Both the position numbers and the translations under genes were made by a program. Under the pieces are notes generated by a model. The model saw only the letters and a program-made list of their open reading frames with translations. It searched no databases and was not told the DNA's origin. 64,000 bases of DNA from Mucilaginibacter mali (GTDB lineage: Bacteria; Bacteroidota; Bacteroidia; Sphingobacteriales; Sphingobacteriaceae): contig NZ_CP054139.1 of the NCBI RefSeq assembly GCF_013283875.1, positions 186,001 to 250,000 of the forward strand. The letters are read 5' to 3'. This document shows, in pieces, positions 36,443-44,664 of the stretch (positions within the stretch are counted from its first letter, which is position 1; each line of letters starts with the position of its first letter).

Positions 36443-36590
36443 GATTTTTTCCACTTGCACTTTTTCAGTGCTATAAAGAACGTTCAGGCACGTAAAGTTA
36501 ACAGATATTTTTTTTCATACAAGCCCCGGTGGTTGGTTGATTTTTACCACAGGGAGCCGCCGGGTTGGTTGTTTTTTTGGATTTTTCCAC
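36443..36590 (-). promoter_or_regulatory. Three direct GTGG(A/T)AAAAATC boxes, candidate recombinase arm sites
   Basis: On the minus strand near-identical boxes occur at 36443-36454, 36539-36550 and 36580-36590, between the last recombinase gene and the left core site. Tyrosine recombinases often bind such arm sites beside the crossover. A promoter or chance AT-rich repeat is possible. Confidence 0.4.
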
Positions 36591-36609
36591 CACAGCAGCT
36601 CGATTTTTT

Positions 36610-37572
36610 TTATGATAAGGTTAGCGGGTGATGTTTATTAAGGGCTTCTTTCAGGTCTTCCAGATTAGTTGTTTTATACCTTTCAGTTGAACTCACATAC
36701 CGGTGCCCGGCCATATATTGAACGGTGCGCAGGTTCTTTTCTTTGAGCCATTCCGTGATCACACTTTGCCTGATCTGCTTGGCATGCTTGTATTTTGGGC
36801 TGAGTTTCCGGAGGGCATAATTGAGGTGTAAAAGGCTGTTTCTGATGTCTTCCTGTGCGTTAATGCTGATAAACAAACGTTCGATTTCCCGGGCATCTTT
36901 GTAACGATCCGGCTTGCGCCCCGGTCGTTCGGCCAGGCGCTCAGCCAGTATTTTCGGACGGATCACGAGCAGGTATTCATGCAGTTCGAGGATTTGATGA
37001 GGCTGTAACGGAAGTAAGCGGCCAAGCTGCCTGCCGGTGGCGGGGATATGGATTTTGCCCTCCCTTAGTTTGAGATGTTCAGGGCGTAAATGGCTCAGTT
37101 CATCTCTTGTAATTGCCTGATAAACAAGCAACCCAATAATGACCTTATTGCGGTAAGTACGATTGTCGGTAACCTGGTAACTTTCATAGAGCGCCTCCAT
37201 TTCAGGCATGGTCAACAGGTCATGCGGGAGGTTTCTGACCGTACCTTTAAGTATGATCCCTGCTGCGGGATTGATGTTAATGGCCTGTTCCTGTTGCAGG
37301 TGGGAGAAGTAATACCGCAAAGTCCGCATGATCTGGTTGATCAGCTTGATACTAAAGCCTTTCTGCCTTAACTGGTCGGCAAACTCCATTACGTCGGCAT
37401 GGGTAAGTTGTGCCAATACCAAGCTTTGGCTGTTGAGCCATTCCTGGAATGTAGCGGTATAGTTGATGGTTTGGTGTATGTAACTGTGGCTGAACTGCTC
37501 TTGTTTCAGGTAAGCCCGGAAAGGTTCTAAAGCAGCCAGCGTAGCCGGTGCGAACTCATATTTTTTGTTCAT
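36610..37572 (-). CDS. Tyrosine recombinase with degenerate active site
   Basis: About 320 residues from the ATG at 37572. SAM-like N-terminal domain (FSHSYIHQTINYTATFQEWL) and catalytic domain are present. The nucleophile Tyr is in SSTERYKT and the GH pair in YMAGHRY. The usual LRHS block reads KQIRQS, with both His replaced, and the first catalytic Arg position reads ITRDEL. The gene overlaps the canonical recombinase by 17 bases. It may be an accessory or DNA-bending subunit of a heteromeric recombinase. Confidence 0.75.
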   Translation of the reverse strand: MNKKYEFAPATLAALEPFRAYLKQEQFSHSYIHQTINYTATFQEWLNSQSLVLAQLTHADVMEFADQLRQKGFSIKLINQIMRTLRYYFSHLQQEQAININPAAGIILKGTVRNLPHDLLTMPEMEALYESYQVTDNRTYRNKVIIGLLVYQAITRDELSHLRPEHLKLREGKIHIPATGRQLGRLLPLQPHQILELHEYLLVIRPKILAERLAERPGRKPDRYKDAREIERLFISINAQEDIRNSLLHLNYALRKLSPKYKHAKQIRQSVITEWLKEKNLRTVQYMAGHRYVSSTERYKTTNLEDLKEALNKHHPLTLS

Positions 37573-38452
37573 GCTGTAGATGGGTGTAGATCTGCGTACT
37601 TTCCATGCTGCCATGCCCTAAAAAGCGTTGTATCTGCTCCAGTTGCATACCGGAATGTAACAGGTGGCTGGCAATGCTGTGCCGCAGGGTGTGCAGGCCC
37701 ACGGGTTTAGGGATAGCCGCCGCTGTTTTCAGTGTTTGTAAGCGGTCATAACAGGTTTGGCCGGTGAGCCGTTTACCACTGACATTAAGCAGTAAAGCGT
37801 CTTCTTTTTTGTCACCTGCGAAGTGTGGCCGGGCATACAGGATGTAGTTCTCCAGATCGGTTTTAGCGGTACCGGCCAGTGGCACATAACGCTCTTTATA
37901 ACCTTTGCCTTTGCGGACGTAAACCAGTTCTTTATCGGGCAGGATGTCACGGACATTGATATTAACCGCCTCATTTTTCCGCAGGCCGCAACCGTAATAC
38001 AGGGCAAGCATCGCCCTGTCCCTTAACCCATATATATCATCTTTAACCACATCATAAAGCTTGCTGATCTCGGCCAGGGTCAGTATGCTTTTGATATTGG
38101 TGCTTTTGCCTTTAATGCGCAGCTTTACAGTAAAGCTGGGCTGGCCGCTCTCCATCAGGTAACGGCTGAACTTACGGATCACCTGTAAGTGTTTCCGGAT
38201 GTAGTTCAGGCTGATCGCACCGGCTGCGGTCTGGCTCGGTCTTTCGTGCAGATATTCCAGGTATTTTTTAAGGTGTTCGGGCTGTATATCATGCGGGTGG
38301 TCGCATCCCTGGGCTTCTAAATAAAGTAAGAACTCGGCCAGCATTTTAGGCATATCACGAGGGCTGGTAGGTTCAAAGTTGAGTATCCGGAGCCATTGGG
38401 TAAAGCCTGCATGCAGCCGGATATACAGCGGATTTATTAAGGTGCCTTGCAT
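37556..38452 (-). CDS. Canonical XerC/D-type tyrosine recombinase
   Basis: 298 residues. The catalytic residues are complete: Arg in GCGLRKNEAV, Lys in KGKGYKERYVPL, HxxR in HTLRHSIASHLL, GH in FLGHGSM and the nucleophile Tyr in STQIYTH. Its start is 3 bp after the ATPase and its end overlaps the second recombinase. It is presumably the catalytic enzyme of the element and a candidate to cut within the 11-bp core. Confidence 0.9.
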   Translation of the reverse strand: MQGTLINPLYIRLHAGFTQWLRILNFEPTSPRDMPKMLAEFLLYLEAQGCDHPHDIQPEHLKKYLEYLHERPSQTAAGAISLNYIRKHLQVIRKFSRYLMESGQPSFTVKLRIKGKSTNIKSILTLAEISKLYDVVKDDIYGLRDRAMLALYYGCGLRKNEAVNINVRDILPDKELVYVRKGKGYKERYVPLAGTAKTDLENYILYARPHFAGDKKEDALLLNVSGKRLTGQTCYDRLQTLKTAAAIPKPVGLHTLRHSIASHLLHSGMQLEQIQRFLGHGSMESTQIYTHLQHEQKI

Positions 38453-38455
38453 TTT

Positions 38456-40078
38456 TTATTGTTGTTGGGCTACTGCGGTTTTCTTGCTGGTTTTCTGTAC
38501 TTTATGTAACCCATCAGGGCTTTGGGCTACACCTGGGCTACTATGATTTACCTTACGTATCTCAGCCAGGATATTCTCCATCATTTCATGGGCATCATTG
38601 GTCAGGTTTTCCAGATCATCCCAGCTTTGTACCTTGTATTCAAAGCCTTTATAGCGGCTGCCACGCGCGATCTTGATATAACCCATGCGTTCCAGTTCGT
38701 ACAGATAACGGCTCAGACTGCTTGGGCTGAGGCGAAAGACCGGGCGCACTTCCTTGCTGTAAAAGGTTTCGCTATCGTTTTGCCTTAGCCAGGCTTTCAG
38801 TTTTTCAAAGAATGAACGGCAGGCATCGTTTAACTCGTCGCTCTTTTTGAGCAAGGTCGTTTCCAGCAGCGAAAAGGCAACCTCAATATCTTCAATCGTA
38901 GTTTCTACGTACTGCTCACCGGTAGTGGTATCGGTTTGCAATTCCCGCTGATACTGGTGGTAGAACGTAATGGTTTCGGTGAATAACAAAAGCAGCAGCA
39001 TGGTGCGCCTGGGCTTGAAGATGGCCTCCGGCAGTTGCAGGTAGGTAGCGAACGGGTTTTTAACGCTGACCGGCTGCAGCAGGCGCTGCACGTTCTTCAG
39101 CTGCTCACGCACGTTGCGCTCAGCCTGCTGATCAACCAGCCCGGCGCTTTGCTTGCGCTGGTAGTCCATGATCCTCTTATCCTGTTCAGGGCTATCGTCC
39201 GTGTACAGCAGGATACAGCGGTTGGCGTTATCCTCATAAAGCTGTTCGCGGGTGGTGCAGCCGCTGACACATACCGGCCCCTCCACGTTAAGCGTAACCG
39301 TTTTCAGGTTACCCTTGCTGTCCTTTAGGGTGACGGTCTTGCTGATCCGGCGTTTGCTTTGCAGTTCCCGGAGCGGGTACAGCACGTTATCCGCACCGTC
39401 CATGTCCTCGATCAACAGCAGCTTATTTTTAAGTTCATCCTTACCGAAGTAGTAAAAGGCATTCATGGAGAGCATGGTGATCTCCAACTTATCTTCTTCG
39501 GGGATCAGTTCGCTGACCCGTTCCTGCAGCCAGGTCTTGCCGGTGCCGGACGGCCCCAGGCACATCAGGTGCAGCGGTGTATTCCGCTTTCTGGACGTGT
39601 AGATCAGGTAGGCGATCAGGCTGTTCACTTCTTCACCGACAATACCGCTGGCTGAGATCGCCTGCCGGGTCCGTCCGAGCAGGCCTGGCGCTTTCAGGTA
39701 TTGCAGGGCGATCTTACGCTCAGCCTCGGTGAGCTGCTTTTTTTCCGCCTGCTTTGGCTTCATGGCTTCGAGCCGTTCGGACCGGTAATCTTCCAGTGCA
39801 GTGGTCAGGCGGCTGATGATCCCGGCCAGTTCAGCGGCAGCAACGTCCAGCGCCTCGGAAGCCTTTTCCACCAGGTGCTCACACTGCACGCTGTTATACA
39901 GGTCGAGGTTATGGCGAAAGGCTTTGATGGTGTTGCCACCAAAGACTATCTTCAATGTTACTTTTAAGCGGTCGAAGCCGGTCAGTTTAATACCGCCCAG
40001 GACTGTTGTATGCGATTTGCCATCAATATAAAGTAACAACTCTGGATTATCTGTAATTAACTTTGGTATTACATTCAT
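38456..40078 (-). CDS. AAA+ ATPase with C-terminal winged helix, partner of the recombinases
   Basis: 540 residues. Walker A GPSGTGKT (175-182) and Walker B LLLIEDMD (220-227) lie in a central ATPase domain. A C-terminal winged-helix region (YSKEVRPVFRLSPSSLSRYL, then YELERMGYIKIARGSRYKGF) follows. The tail is Ser/Lys/Gln-rich. It heads the three-gene recombination operon and resembles the ATPases that accompany tyrosine recombinases in some Bacteroidota elements. It may load or select the DNA target; this is inference. Confidence 0.75.
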   Translation of the reverse strand: MNVIPKLITDNPELLLYIDGKSHTTVLGGIKLTGFDRLKVTLKIVFGGNTIKAFRHNLDLYNSVQCEHLVEKASEALDVAAAELAGIISRLTTALEDYRSERLEAMKPKQAEKKQLTEAERKIALQYLKAPGLLGRTRQAISASGIVGEEVNSLIAYLIYTSRKRNTPLHLMCLGPSGTGKTWLQERVSELIPEEDKLEITMLSMNAFYYFGKDELKNKLLLIEDMDGADNVLYPLRELQSKRRISKTVTLKDSKGNLKTVTLNVEGPVCVSGCTTREQLYEDNANRCILLYTDDSPEQDKRIMDYQRKQSAGLVDQQAERNVREQLKNVQRLLQPVSVKNPFATYLQLPEAIFKPRRTMLLLLLFTETITFYHQYQRELQTDTTTGEQYVETTIEDIEVAFSLLETTLLKKSDELNDACRSFFEKLKAWLRQNDSETFYSKEVRPVFRLSPSSLSRYLYELERMGYIKIARGSRYKGFEYKVQSWDDLENLTNDAHEMMENILAEIRKVNHSSPGVAQSPDGLHKVQKTSKKTAVAQQQ

Positions 40079-40191
40079 TTATTATGTGCTTATATAATAC
40101 TTTTTTATTCGGCAATTATAATGATGATGCTTTCATAAAAGCAAGTGATACTCGTTTGTATTTTACCACGCATTTTATGTATCATTCTTAG

Positions 40192-40199
40192 TATTTTTG
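40192..40199 (+). promoter_or_regulatory. Possible -7 box for the XRE gene
   Basis: TATTTTTG matches the Bacteroidota TAnnTTTG consensus and lies 22 bases before the XRE ATG. I could not place a good -33 element at the expected spacing. Confidence 0.4.
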
Positions 40200-40221
40200 A
40201 AGTTAAAGGAATAAAGGAAAA

Positions 40222-40572
40222 ATGAGTTTAGGAAGCCGGATCAGGGAACTACGTACCCAAAAAAGACTGAAGCAAGCAGAGCTTGGCGCAATCGTCGGGC
40301 TGACCTATGTGCAGATTGGCCGCTATGAGATAGGCAAAGCTAAACCGGCAGCAGATATGCTTTCTAAGCTGGCCAAAGCGCTGGATACGACTGCCGATTA
40401 TCTGGTAAATGAGGATGTGGATGACCCGGCAGTGACGGCACAGTTGACCGACCGGGAACTGCTTAAACAGTTTAAAGAAGTGGAGTTATTGAACGCTGAA
40501 GATAAGCATATTGTGAAAGTTTTTATTGACGCCTTTCTAACCAAAAGGCATATCCAGGAATATGTAAAGTAA
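40222..40572 (+). CDS. XRE-family regulator of the recombination operon
   Basis: 116 residues. The N-terminal helix-turn-helix is SLGSRIRELRTQKRLKQAEL with YVQIGRYEIGKAKPAADML as recognition and stabilising helices. The tail (ADYLVNEDVDDPAVTAQLTD) is a short dimerisation region. It is divergently transcribed from the ATPase-recombinase operon and is followed by a strong bidirectional terminator. It most likely represses that operon and its own gene, as prophage-type XRE repressors do. Confidence 0.8.
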   Translation: MSLGSRIRELRTQKRLKQAELGAIVGLTYVQIGRYEIGKAKPAADMLSKLAKALDTTADYLVNEDVDDPAVTAQLTDRELLKQFKEVELLNAEDKHIVKVFIDAFLTKRHIQEYVK

Positions 40573-40589
40573 GAATTGCTATAAACGAA

Positions 40590-40614
40590 CAAAGCCCCGA
40601 TTTTAGGGGCTTTG
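40590..40614. terminator. Strong bidirectional terminator
   Basis: CAAAGCCCC and GGGGCTTTG form a perfect 9-bp stem with a 7-nt loop, between the plus-strand XRE gene and the minus-strand tip module. It isolates the two converging transcripts. Confidence 0.8.
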
Positions 40615-40623
40615 TCATTGGTA

Positions 40624-40818
40624 TCAGTTTGTTTTTTTCTTCGGCTTTGCAGCTGGCTTTTTGCCTGTTGCACTGTCCGCAAACGCATAGGGATTATGCT
40701 GCTTGGGGTCTTTTTTGTGCTTCAGGTGATAGGCACTGTGGGCACTGTCCTGCTGCGCTGTTTGCGCATGAACTGTAAAAGCCATGCTTAGTAGTAGTAA
40801 TAGGATAAGCTTTTTCAT
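40624..40818 (-). CDS. Small exported basic protein, 64 residues
   Basis: A signal peptide (MKKLILLLLLSMAFTVHAQ) is followed by a very basic tail with ADSATGKKPAAKPKKKTN. Its ATG overlaps the stop of the lipoprotein gene (ATGA), so it is the third gene of the Rhs-tip module. Possibly a second immunity factor or a helper of the lipoprotein. Nothing similar is recognised. Confidence 0.5.
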   Translation of the reverse strand: MKKLILLLLLSMAFTVHAQTAQQDSAHSAYHLKHKKDPKQHNPYAFADSATGKKPAAKPKKKTN

Positions 40819-41486
40819 TGGCCATTGTAATTTTCAACCACTTTATAATCACCATTTTTTGAGATGATTAAGAATACCCCTTTTCCTATATCTGTTGTAG
40901 GTATTGCAAGAGAATAAACCAGTACTATTTGACTTTTATCTTTATTTCTCCGCGAAAGATTGGGCATCAATATAGTACCATATTTTTTTAGGTTACCTCC
41001 GAATTCATCTTTAAAGTAGGGGGCGAAATCGCTTGCTCTAAACTGCTTTTTCAAAACAGTATCTCTCTTATTGACAAGTAACACATCTGATGCAAATTCA
41101 TGTGTTAAGAAGTCTTTGGGAGCGCTCTTATCAATATCATATGACTTGGGTACCAATAAATTGGTGTTCTTCAGACAATAATATTTTAGATGAAAGTTTA
41201 AGCTGTCATTACCATTAACTAACATGGTATCAATTGTTTTAACATCATCATAGCTTTTTAATATTCTATTTTTTTCATCCGATTGCGAAGGTGTTTCTTC
41301 TTCACTATCGGAGCGATTGCCTTTAGCCATTTGAGCATCAATCGCTTTCTGTTTAGCATCTGCTACTGCTTTGGACGTATCGCCAGTATTGTTTAAAGAG
41401 TCGGATGAACTCTTGGTCGAGCTGCTGTTGCAACTTGTCCATGTGGCTGTTGCGATTAGAAGTAATATTAAAAGTCGTTTATTCAT
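40815..41486 (-). CDS. Lipoprotein, candidate immunity protein for the orphan Rhs tip
   Basis: About 223 residues from the ATG at 41486. An N-terminal signal with a weak lipobox (ATATWTSCNSS) is followed by a Ser/Asp/Glu-rich linker. A soluble C-terminal domain ends in FLIISKNGDYKVVENYNGQ. It begins 19 bases after the toxin stop. A peptidoglycan-acting toxin would need a periplasmic immunity protein, so the envelope location fits. No similar protein is recognised. Confidence 0.6.
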   Translation of the reverse strand: MNKRLLILLLIATATWTSCNSSSTKSSSDSLNNTGDTSKAVADAKQKAIDAQMAKGNRSDSEEETPSQSDEKNRILKSYDDVKTIDTMLVNGNDSLNFHLKYYCLKNTNLLVPKSYDIDKSAPKDFLTHEFASDVLLVNKRDTVLKKQFRASDFAPYFKDEFGGNLKKYGTILMPNLSRRNKDKSQIVLVYSLAIPTTDIGKGVFLIISKNGDYKVVENYNGQ

Positions 41487-41505
41487 TTTCTGCAATTTAG
41501 ATATG

Positions 41506-42234
41506 TTACATATTATCCATTATGTAATTAAAAGTATTAACTACACTACTCTTTATTGAATTCCATAAACCGCCTTGGCTTTGTTGTTGGGGTTTATTAT
41601 TGGATGGTGCTGATGCCGGTGCATCAGGTTTAGTATCAAATTTATTAAAACTTACAATTCGCTTTCCCCAATACATAACTTTTCCATTCTGTATAAGGTT
41701 GCTTACCCTCGGTCCAGAAGTTCCACTTGAGGGATCTCCACCTGAATCCGTCATCTGTAAGTTTACAAAATTGCCATCTTTATCCCTTTGGACCAAAGTA
41801 ATAAGTCCCCCATGCTTATTGCCATTTAATGTGACGACATTTCCTGGTACTACATCTTCTGGATCAACATTTGGTAGATTCTTGTCAATATTGGTTATAC
41901 CATTACTTTTTCCGTGGTTAGGGTCTTTTTCGCCTCCAGCAACGACAACTTTTGTAATTAATCCAGAACAGTCGATTTCGGAACCGGGGCCATCCTCGCC
42001 TTTCGCACCTAACCTATACGTATTACCTTTTCCATTATCATTTCCTGCTACCCATCTCCCTGCCTCCCTAACAGCTGCGTTTCTTTGAGCAGTATCTCGA
42101 CCATCAGGGTCTATAAACCTAATAGGGTTATTAACCGCATAATTATAGGGTGTCCATCGGCTATTTTTCTCCGCAAGAGGATCAATAGCAGTCCACCTCG
42201 CAATTACAGGGTCGTAGAAACGTGCACCGTAATC
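41506..42234 (-). pseudogene. Orphan Rhs C-terminal tip with NlpC/P60-like toxin domain
   Basis: The open frame starts right after a TGA inside the right inverted repeat and has no plausible start codon, so it is a promoterless gene end. It begins [19 protein letters not shown] and continues [16 protein letters not shown], both hallmarks of the conserved Rhs core. The variable domain follows, with EIDCSGLI (catalytic Cys) and GNKHGGLI (catalytic His), the NlpC/P60 pattern. This fold cuts peptidoglycan peptides or modifies proteins. Immunity candidate lies just downstream. Confidence 0.8.
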
Positions 42235-42296
42235 TCACGGGGTAATTGCTTACGATAATTGCCCGAAAGCTCCGAAAAGTCTTTGGCTCAACCAAT
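42224..42296 (-). repeat. Right 73-bp inverted repeat
   Basis: Perfect reverse complement of 36324-36396. It includes the right 11-bp core (42224-42234). Here the core is followed, on the minus strand, by ACGTTTCTACGACCC, the Rhs RFYDP codons. Excision between the two core copies would leave the two 73-bp arms as one 149-bp palindrome with a TTT centre. Confidence 0.95.
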
Positions 42297-42422
42297 CAAA
42301 AATCCAATTTTTAATATAACTAATAGTTAAATTTGGCGCGATAATCATTGACCTTAATATTTAAGTGCAAATTATTTAATTGATAGCTGTGAACTAACAA
42401 TATTAAGACCTTTTATTCGAAT

Positions 42423-43160
42423 TTAAAGTATTGGGCGGATTTTTAATTTGAATGCTGTAGAAGTAATGAATAATCCTAAAAACGACCCTGAAACCGCGCA
42501 CACAATTAGGTCGCCGTACTGATAAAGTTTAAGGCCTGTTACAAATCCAATTATTACCGTTAAGCAAGCAACAAATCCAATGCATATCCAATAAATTAAA
42601 ATGGAATTTTCATTATTTTTATTACTCTTCTTTAATGAAAATACACCAACACAAATGACCACAAGCCCAATCAAGGTACTAACGTGCTGAATAATTTTAT
42701 AAACTGCGATATTATGCCCCGCTAAATTTAAATCGCTGGATAAGTTTGGTATCAGTTTTACAAAGTAGCCTGTGGGGTGGGTAAATCCATCCCAAAGAAT
42801 ATGAGATAGAGTTCCTATTAAAATAGAAGTGAGAACGACTATTAAATTTTGAAATTTGAAATAGTCTTTATCCGTTCCTTTGAATCCGACAAATCGGCTA
42901 TACAATGAAGTTGGGAGGTGTTCGATTAAGCTATCTTTAATTAGAAATTGATAAATAATTAATATACACAAACCCAAAGGAACATCAAACCAAAATAGCC
43001 CTGGCCAAGTATGGCTATAAATACTTTTAACCCTCATTCTCAAAAAGTACTCAAAGTCTGGTGTCATACTTCCCACAATCAATCCTGTAATTGAAACCCA
43101 ATGTTTAGATAATTTCGCAAGAGGAAGGACGATAGCAGGATGAGCAAAGGTGAAAGGCAT
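42423..43160 (-). CDS. DUF4184-family membrane protein
   Basis: 245 residues, opening MPFTFAHPAIVLPL, which is diagnostic of the DUF4184 family. About six membrane helices follow, for example VSITGLIVGSMTPDFEYFL and NLIVVLTSILIGTLSHILWDGFTHP. The His/Asp pattern (SMTPDFEYF, LSHILWDGFTHP) resembles the metal-dependent hydrolase-like DUF457/YdjM group. The exact substrate is unknown. The gene stands alone, just outside the Rhs element. Confidence 0.75.
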   Translation of the reverse strand: MPFTFAHPAIVLPLAKLSKHWVSITGLIVGSMTPDFEYFLRMRVKSIYSHTWPGLFWFDVPLGLCILIIYQFLIKDSLIEHLPTSLYSRFVGFKGTDKDYFKFQNLIVVLTSILIGTLSHILWDGFTHPTGYFVKLIPNLSSDLNLAGHNIAVYKIIQHVSTLIGLVVICVGVFSLKKSNKNNENSILIYWICIGFVACLTVIIGFVTGLKLYQYGDLIVCAVSGSFLGLFITSTAFKLKIRPIL

Positions 43161-43336
43161 GCTTTAGAAATCAAATCATTAAAAGCGAGATTGATAAAGA
43201 TAGTAATGTAATAAACCAGAGCCAAAGGATTAAAACGATCTACGTAGCCTTATTTATAAGGCATTAAAGATTTTTACTGTCATTTAATTGTAAAACAAAC
43301 AGTTAATGCAATGAAATGCAAAATTCCCTATTCGGT

Positions 43337-43344
43337 TAAATTTG
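43337..43344 (+). promoter_or_regulatory. Possible -7 box for the PLP-dependent synthase gene
   Basis: TAAATTTG matches TAnnTTTG and lies 37 bases before the ATG at 43382, a suitable distance for a short leader. No clear -33 element is visible. Confidence 0.4.
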
Positions 43345-43381
43345 TAAATTGCATGGGTAAACATCTATTAATCCTACTCAT

Positions 43382-44662
43382 ATGAAAACTAACATTAACT
43401 TTCTTAAAGCAAGTTTTAAGGACTTTGAAAATATTCCGGACTTAAACGCATTTGAACGAGCTGAAGTATTCCAGGAATTTACCAACTATATGGAAGAAAA
43501 TGGCCAAATGAATTTTAGATTTATGACCAGCATCAATGGCTGCGGCCCGGAAATGTGGGTAACATCGCCATTTAACAAAACACCAACCAAATGTATTAGC
43601 CTGGTATCTAACGACTATCTGAACTTTACCCAACATCCAAAAGTTAAACAGGCCGCAATTGAGGGAATTGAAAAATATGGCACCGGAGCCGGAGCCTCGC
43701 CCTTAATTGGTGGCCATCATGATTATCACGAATTATTGCAGCGAAAAATATCTAAGTTTTTTCACAGAAGTGAAGACTCCGCGTTAATCTTTACTACCGG
43801 TTACACCGCCAACAGCGCAACACTTTTGGCACTTTTAAAAAAGGAGGATATCGCTATTTTGGACATGGCGGTACACGCAAGTGTTTATGAGGGATGCAAA
43901 GAAACTAACGTTAAAATGTTTTTGCATAATGATCTTGAAACATTGGAACGGATTTTAAAAGACGCACACGATAAATTCCTGACAAGGCTGGTAATTATTG
44001 ATGGTGTGTACTCCCAGGACGGTGATTTAGCCAAAATGGAGGAAATCCTGAAGTTAACCAAACAATACGGCGGTTTTTTAATGGTGGATGACGCTCATGG
44101 AATCGGTGTATTAGGTGAGACAGGACGTGGTGCAATAGAAATCTTTAACATGCTTGATAAAGTTGATATCATATCAGGAACGTTAAGTAAAGCTTTCGGC
44201 CATGTTGGTGGTTTCATCGTAGCTGATCCGAAAATTATCAACTTTTTAAAGTTCCAGTCAAGGCAGCAGGTTTTTTCATCAACCTCTACACCAGCAGCGG
44301 CAGGTCTGCTGAAAGCAATCGATTTAATCGACGAGGAACCCCAATGGCGTAAAATGCTTATGGAAAATGTAGCTTATTTCAAAAAAGGATTAACCGATTT
44401 AGGATTAGATATAGGTAACACAGAATCGGCAATTATACCGGTGAAAATTGGCGATGCCCACAAAACTGGTGATGCGGGCCGATTGCTTTTGAAAGCAGGT
44501 GTTTACGCTAATACCATCGTTTATCCGGGTGTCGCGAGAAAAAATGCAAGAATCAGAACCAGCTTAATGGCAACACATACCCGTGATCATTTAGATAAAG
44601 CACTCAGTGCGTTTGAATATATTGATCAAAAGTTGCATATTTCCTCAACCAAAAGGGAATAA
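43382..44662 (+). CDS. PLP-dependent alpha-oxoamine synthase
   Basis: 426 residues of the AOS family (8-amino-7-oxononanoate synthase, KBL, SPT and CqsA type). SNDYLNFTQHPKVK and GAGASPLIGGHHDYHELL bind the cofactor and acyl-CoA. The PLP lysine is in SGTLSKAFGHVGG and the Asp partner in MVDDAHGIGVLG. These enzymes join an amino acid to an acyl-CoA. No biotin or sphingolipid genes are beside it. The linked TetR regulator hints at an acyl-derived signal or lipid. The substrate cannot be told from the sequence. Confidence 0.8.
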   Translation: MKTNINFLKASFKDFENIPDLNAFERAEVFQEFTNYMEENGQMNFRFMTSINGCGPEMWVTSPFNKTPTKCISLVSNDYLNFTQHPKVKQAAIEGIEKYGTGAGASPLIGGHHDYHELLQRKISKFFHRSEDSALIFTTGYTANSATLLALLKKEDIAILDMAVHASVYEGCKETNVKMFLHNDLETLERILKDAHDKFLTRLVIIDGVYSQDGDLAKMEEILKLTKQYGGFLMVDDAHGIGVLGETGRGAIEIFNMLDKVDIISGTLSKAFGHVGGFIVADPKIINFLKFQSRQQVFSSTSTPAAAGLLKAIDLIDEEPQWRKMLMENVAYFKKGLTDLGLDIGNTESAIIPVKIGDAHKTGDAGRLLLKAGVYANTIVYPGVARKNARIRTSLMATHTRDHLDKALSAFEYIDQKLHISSTKRE

Positions 44663-44664
44663 AC

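Larger units (their letters stand above)
36324..42296. mobile_element. Tyrosine-recombinase element carrying an orphan Rhs tip (candidate Rhs tip-exchange cassette)
   Basis: About 6.0 kb bounded by 73-bp perfect inverted repeats. It encodes two tyrosine recombinases, an AAA+ ATPase, a divergent XRE regulator and a promoterless Rhs C-terminal tip with a lipoprotein and a small exported protein. The recombining unit is probably 36400-42234, flanked by an 11-bp direct repeat. Joining its ends would recreate the conserved Rhs sequence [10 protein letters not shown] in frame. No DDE transposase is present and no target duplication is evident. Confidence 0.75.

Noticed and set aside
36324-42296. 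Classical transposon with DDE transposase
   Set aside because: No DDE-type enzyme is encoded and no target duplication flanks the 73-bp repeats; only tyrosine recombinases are present.
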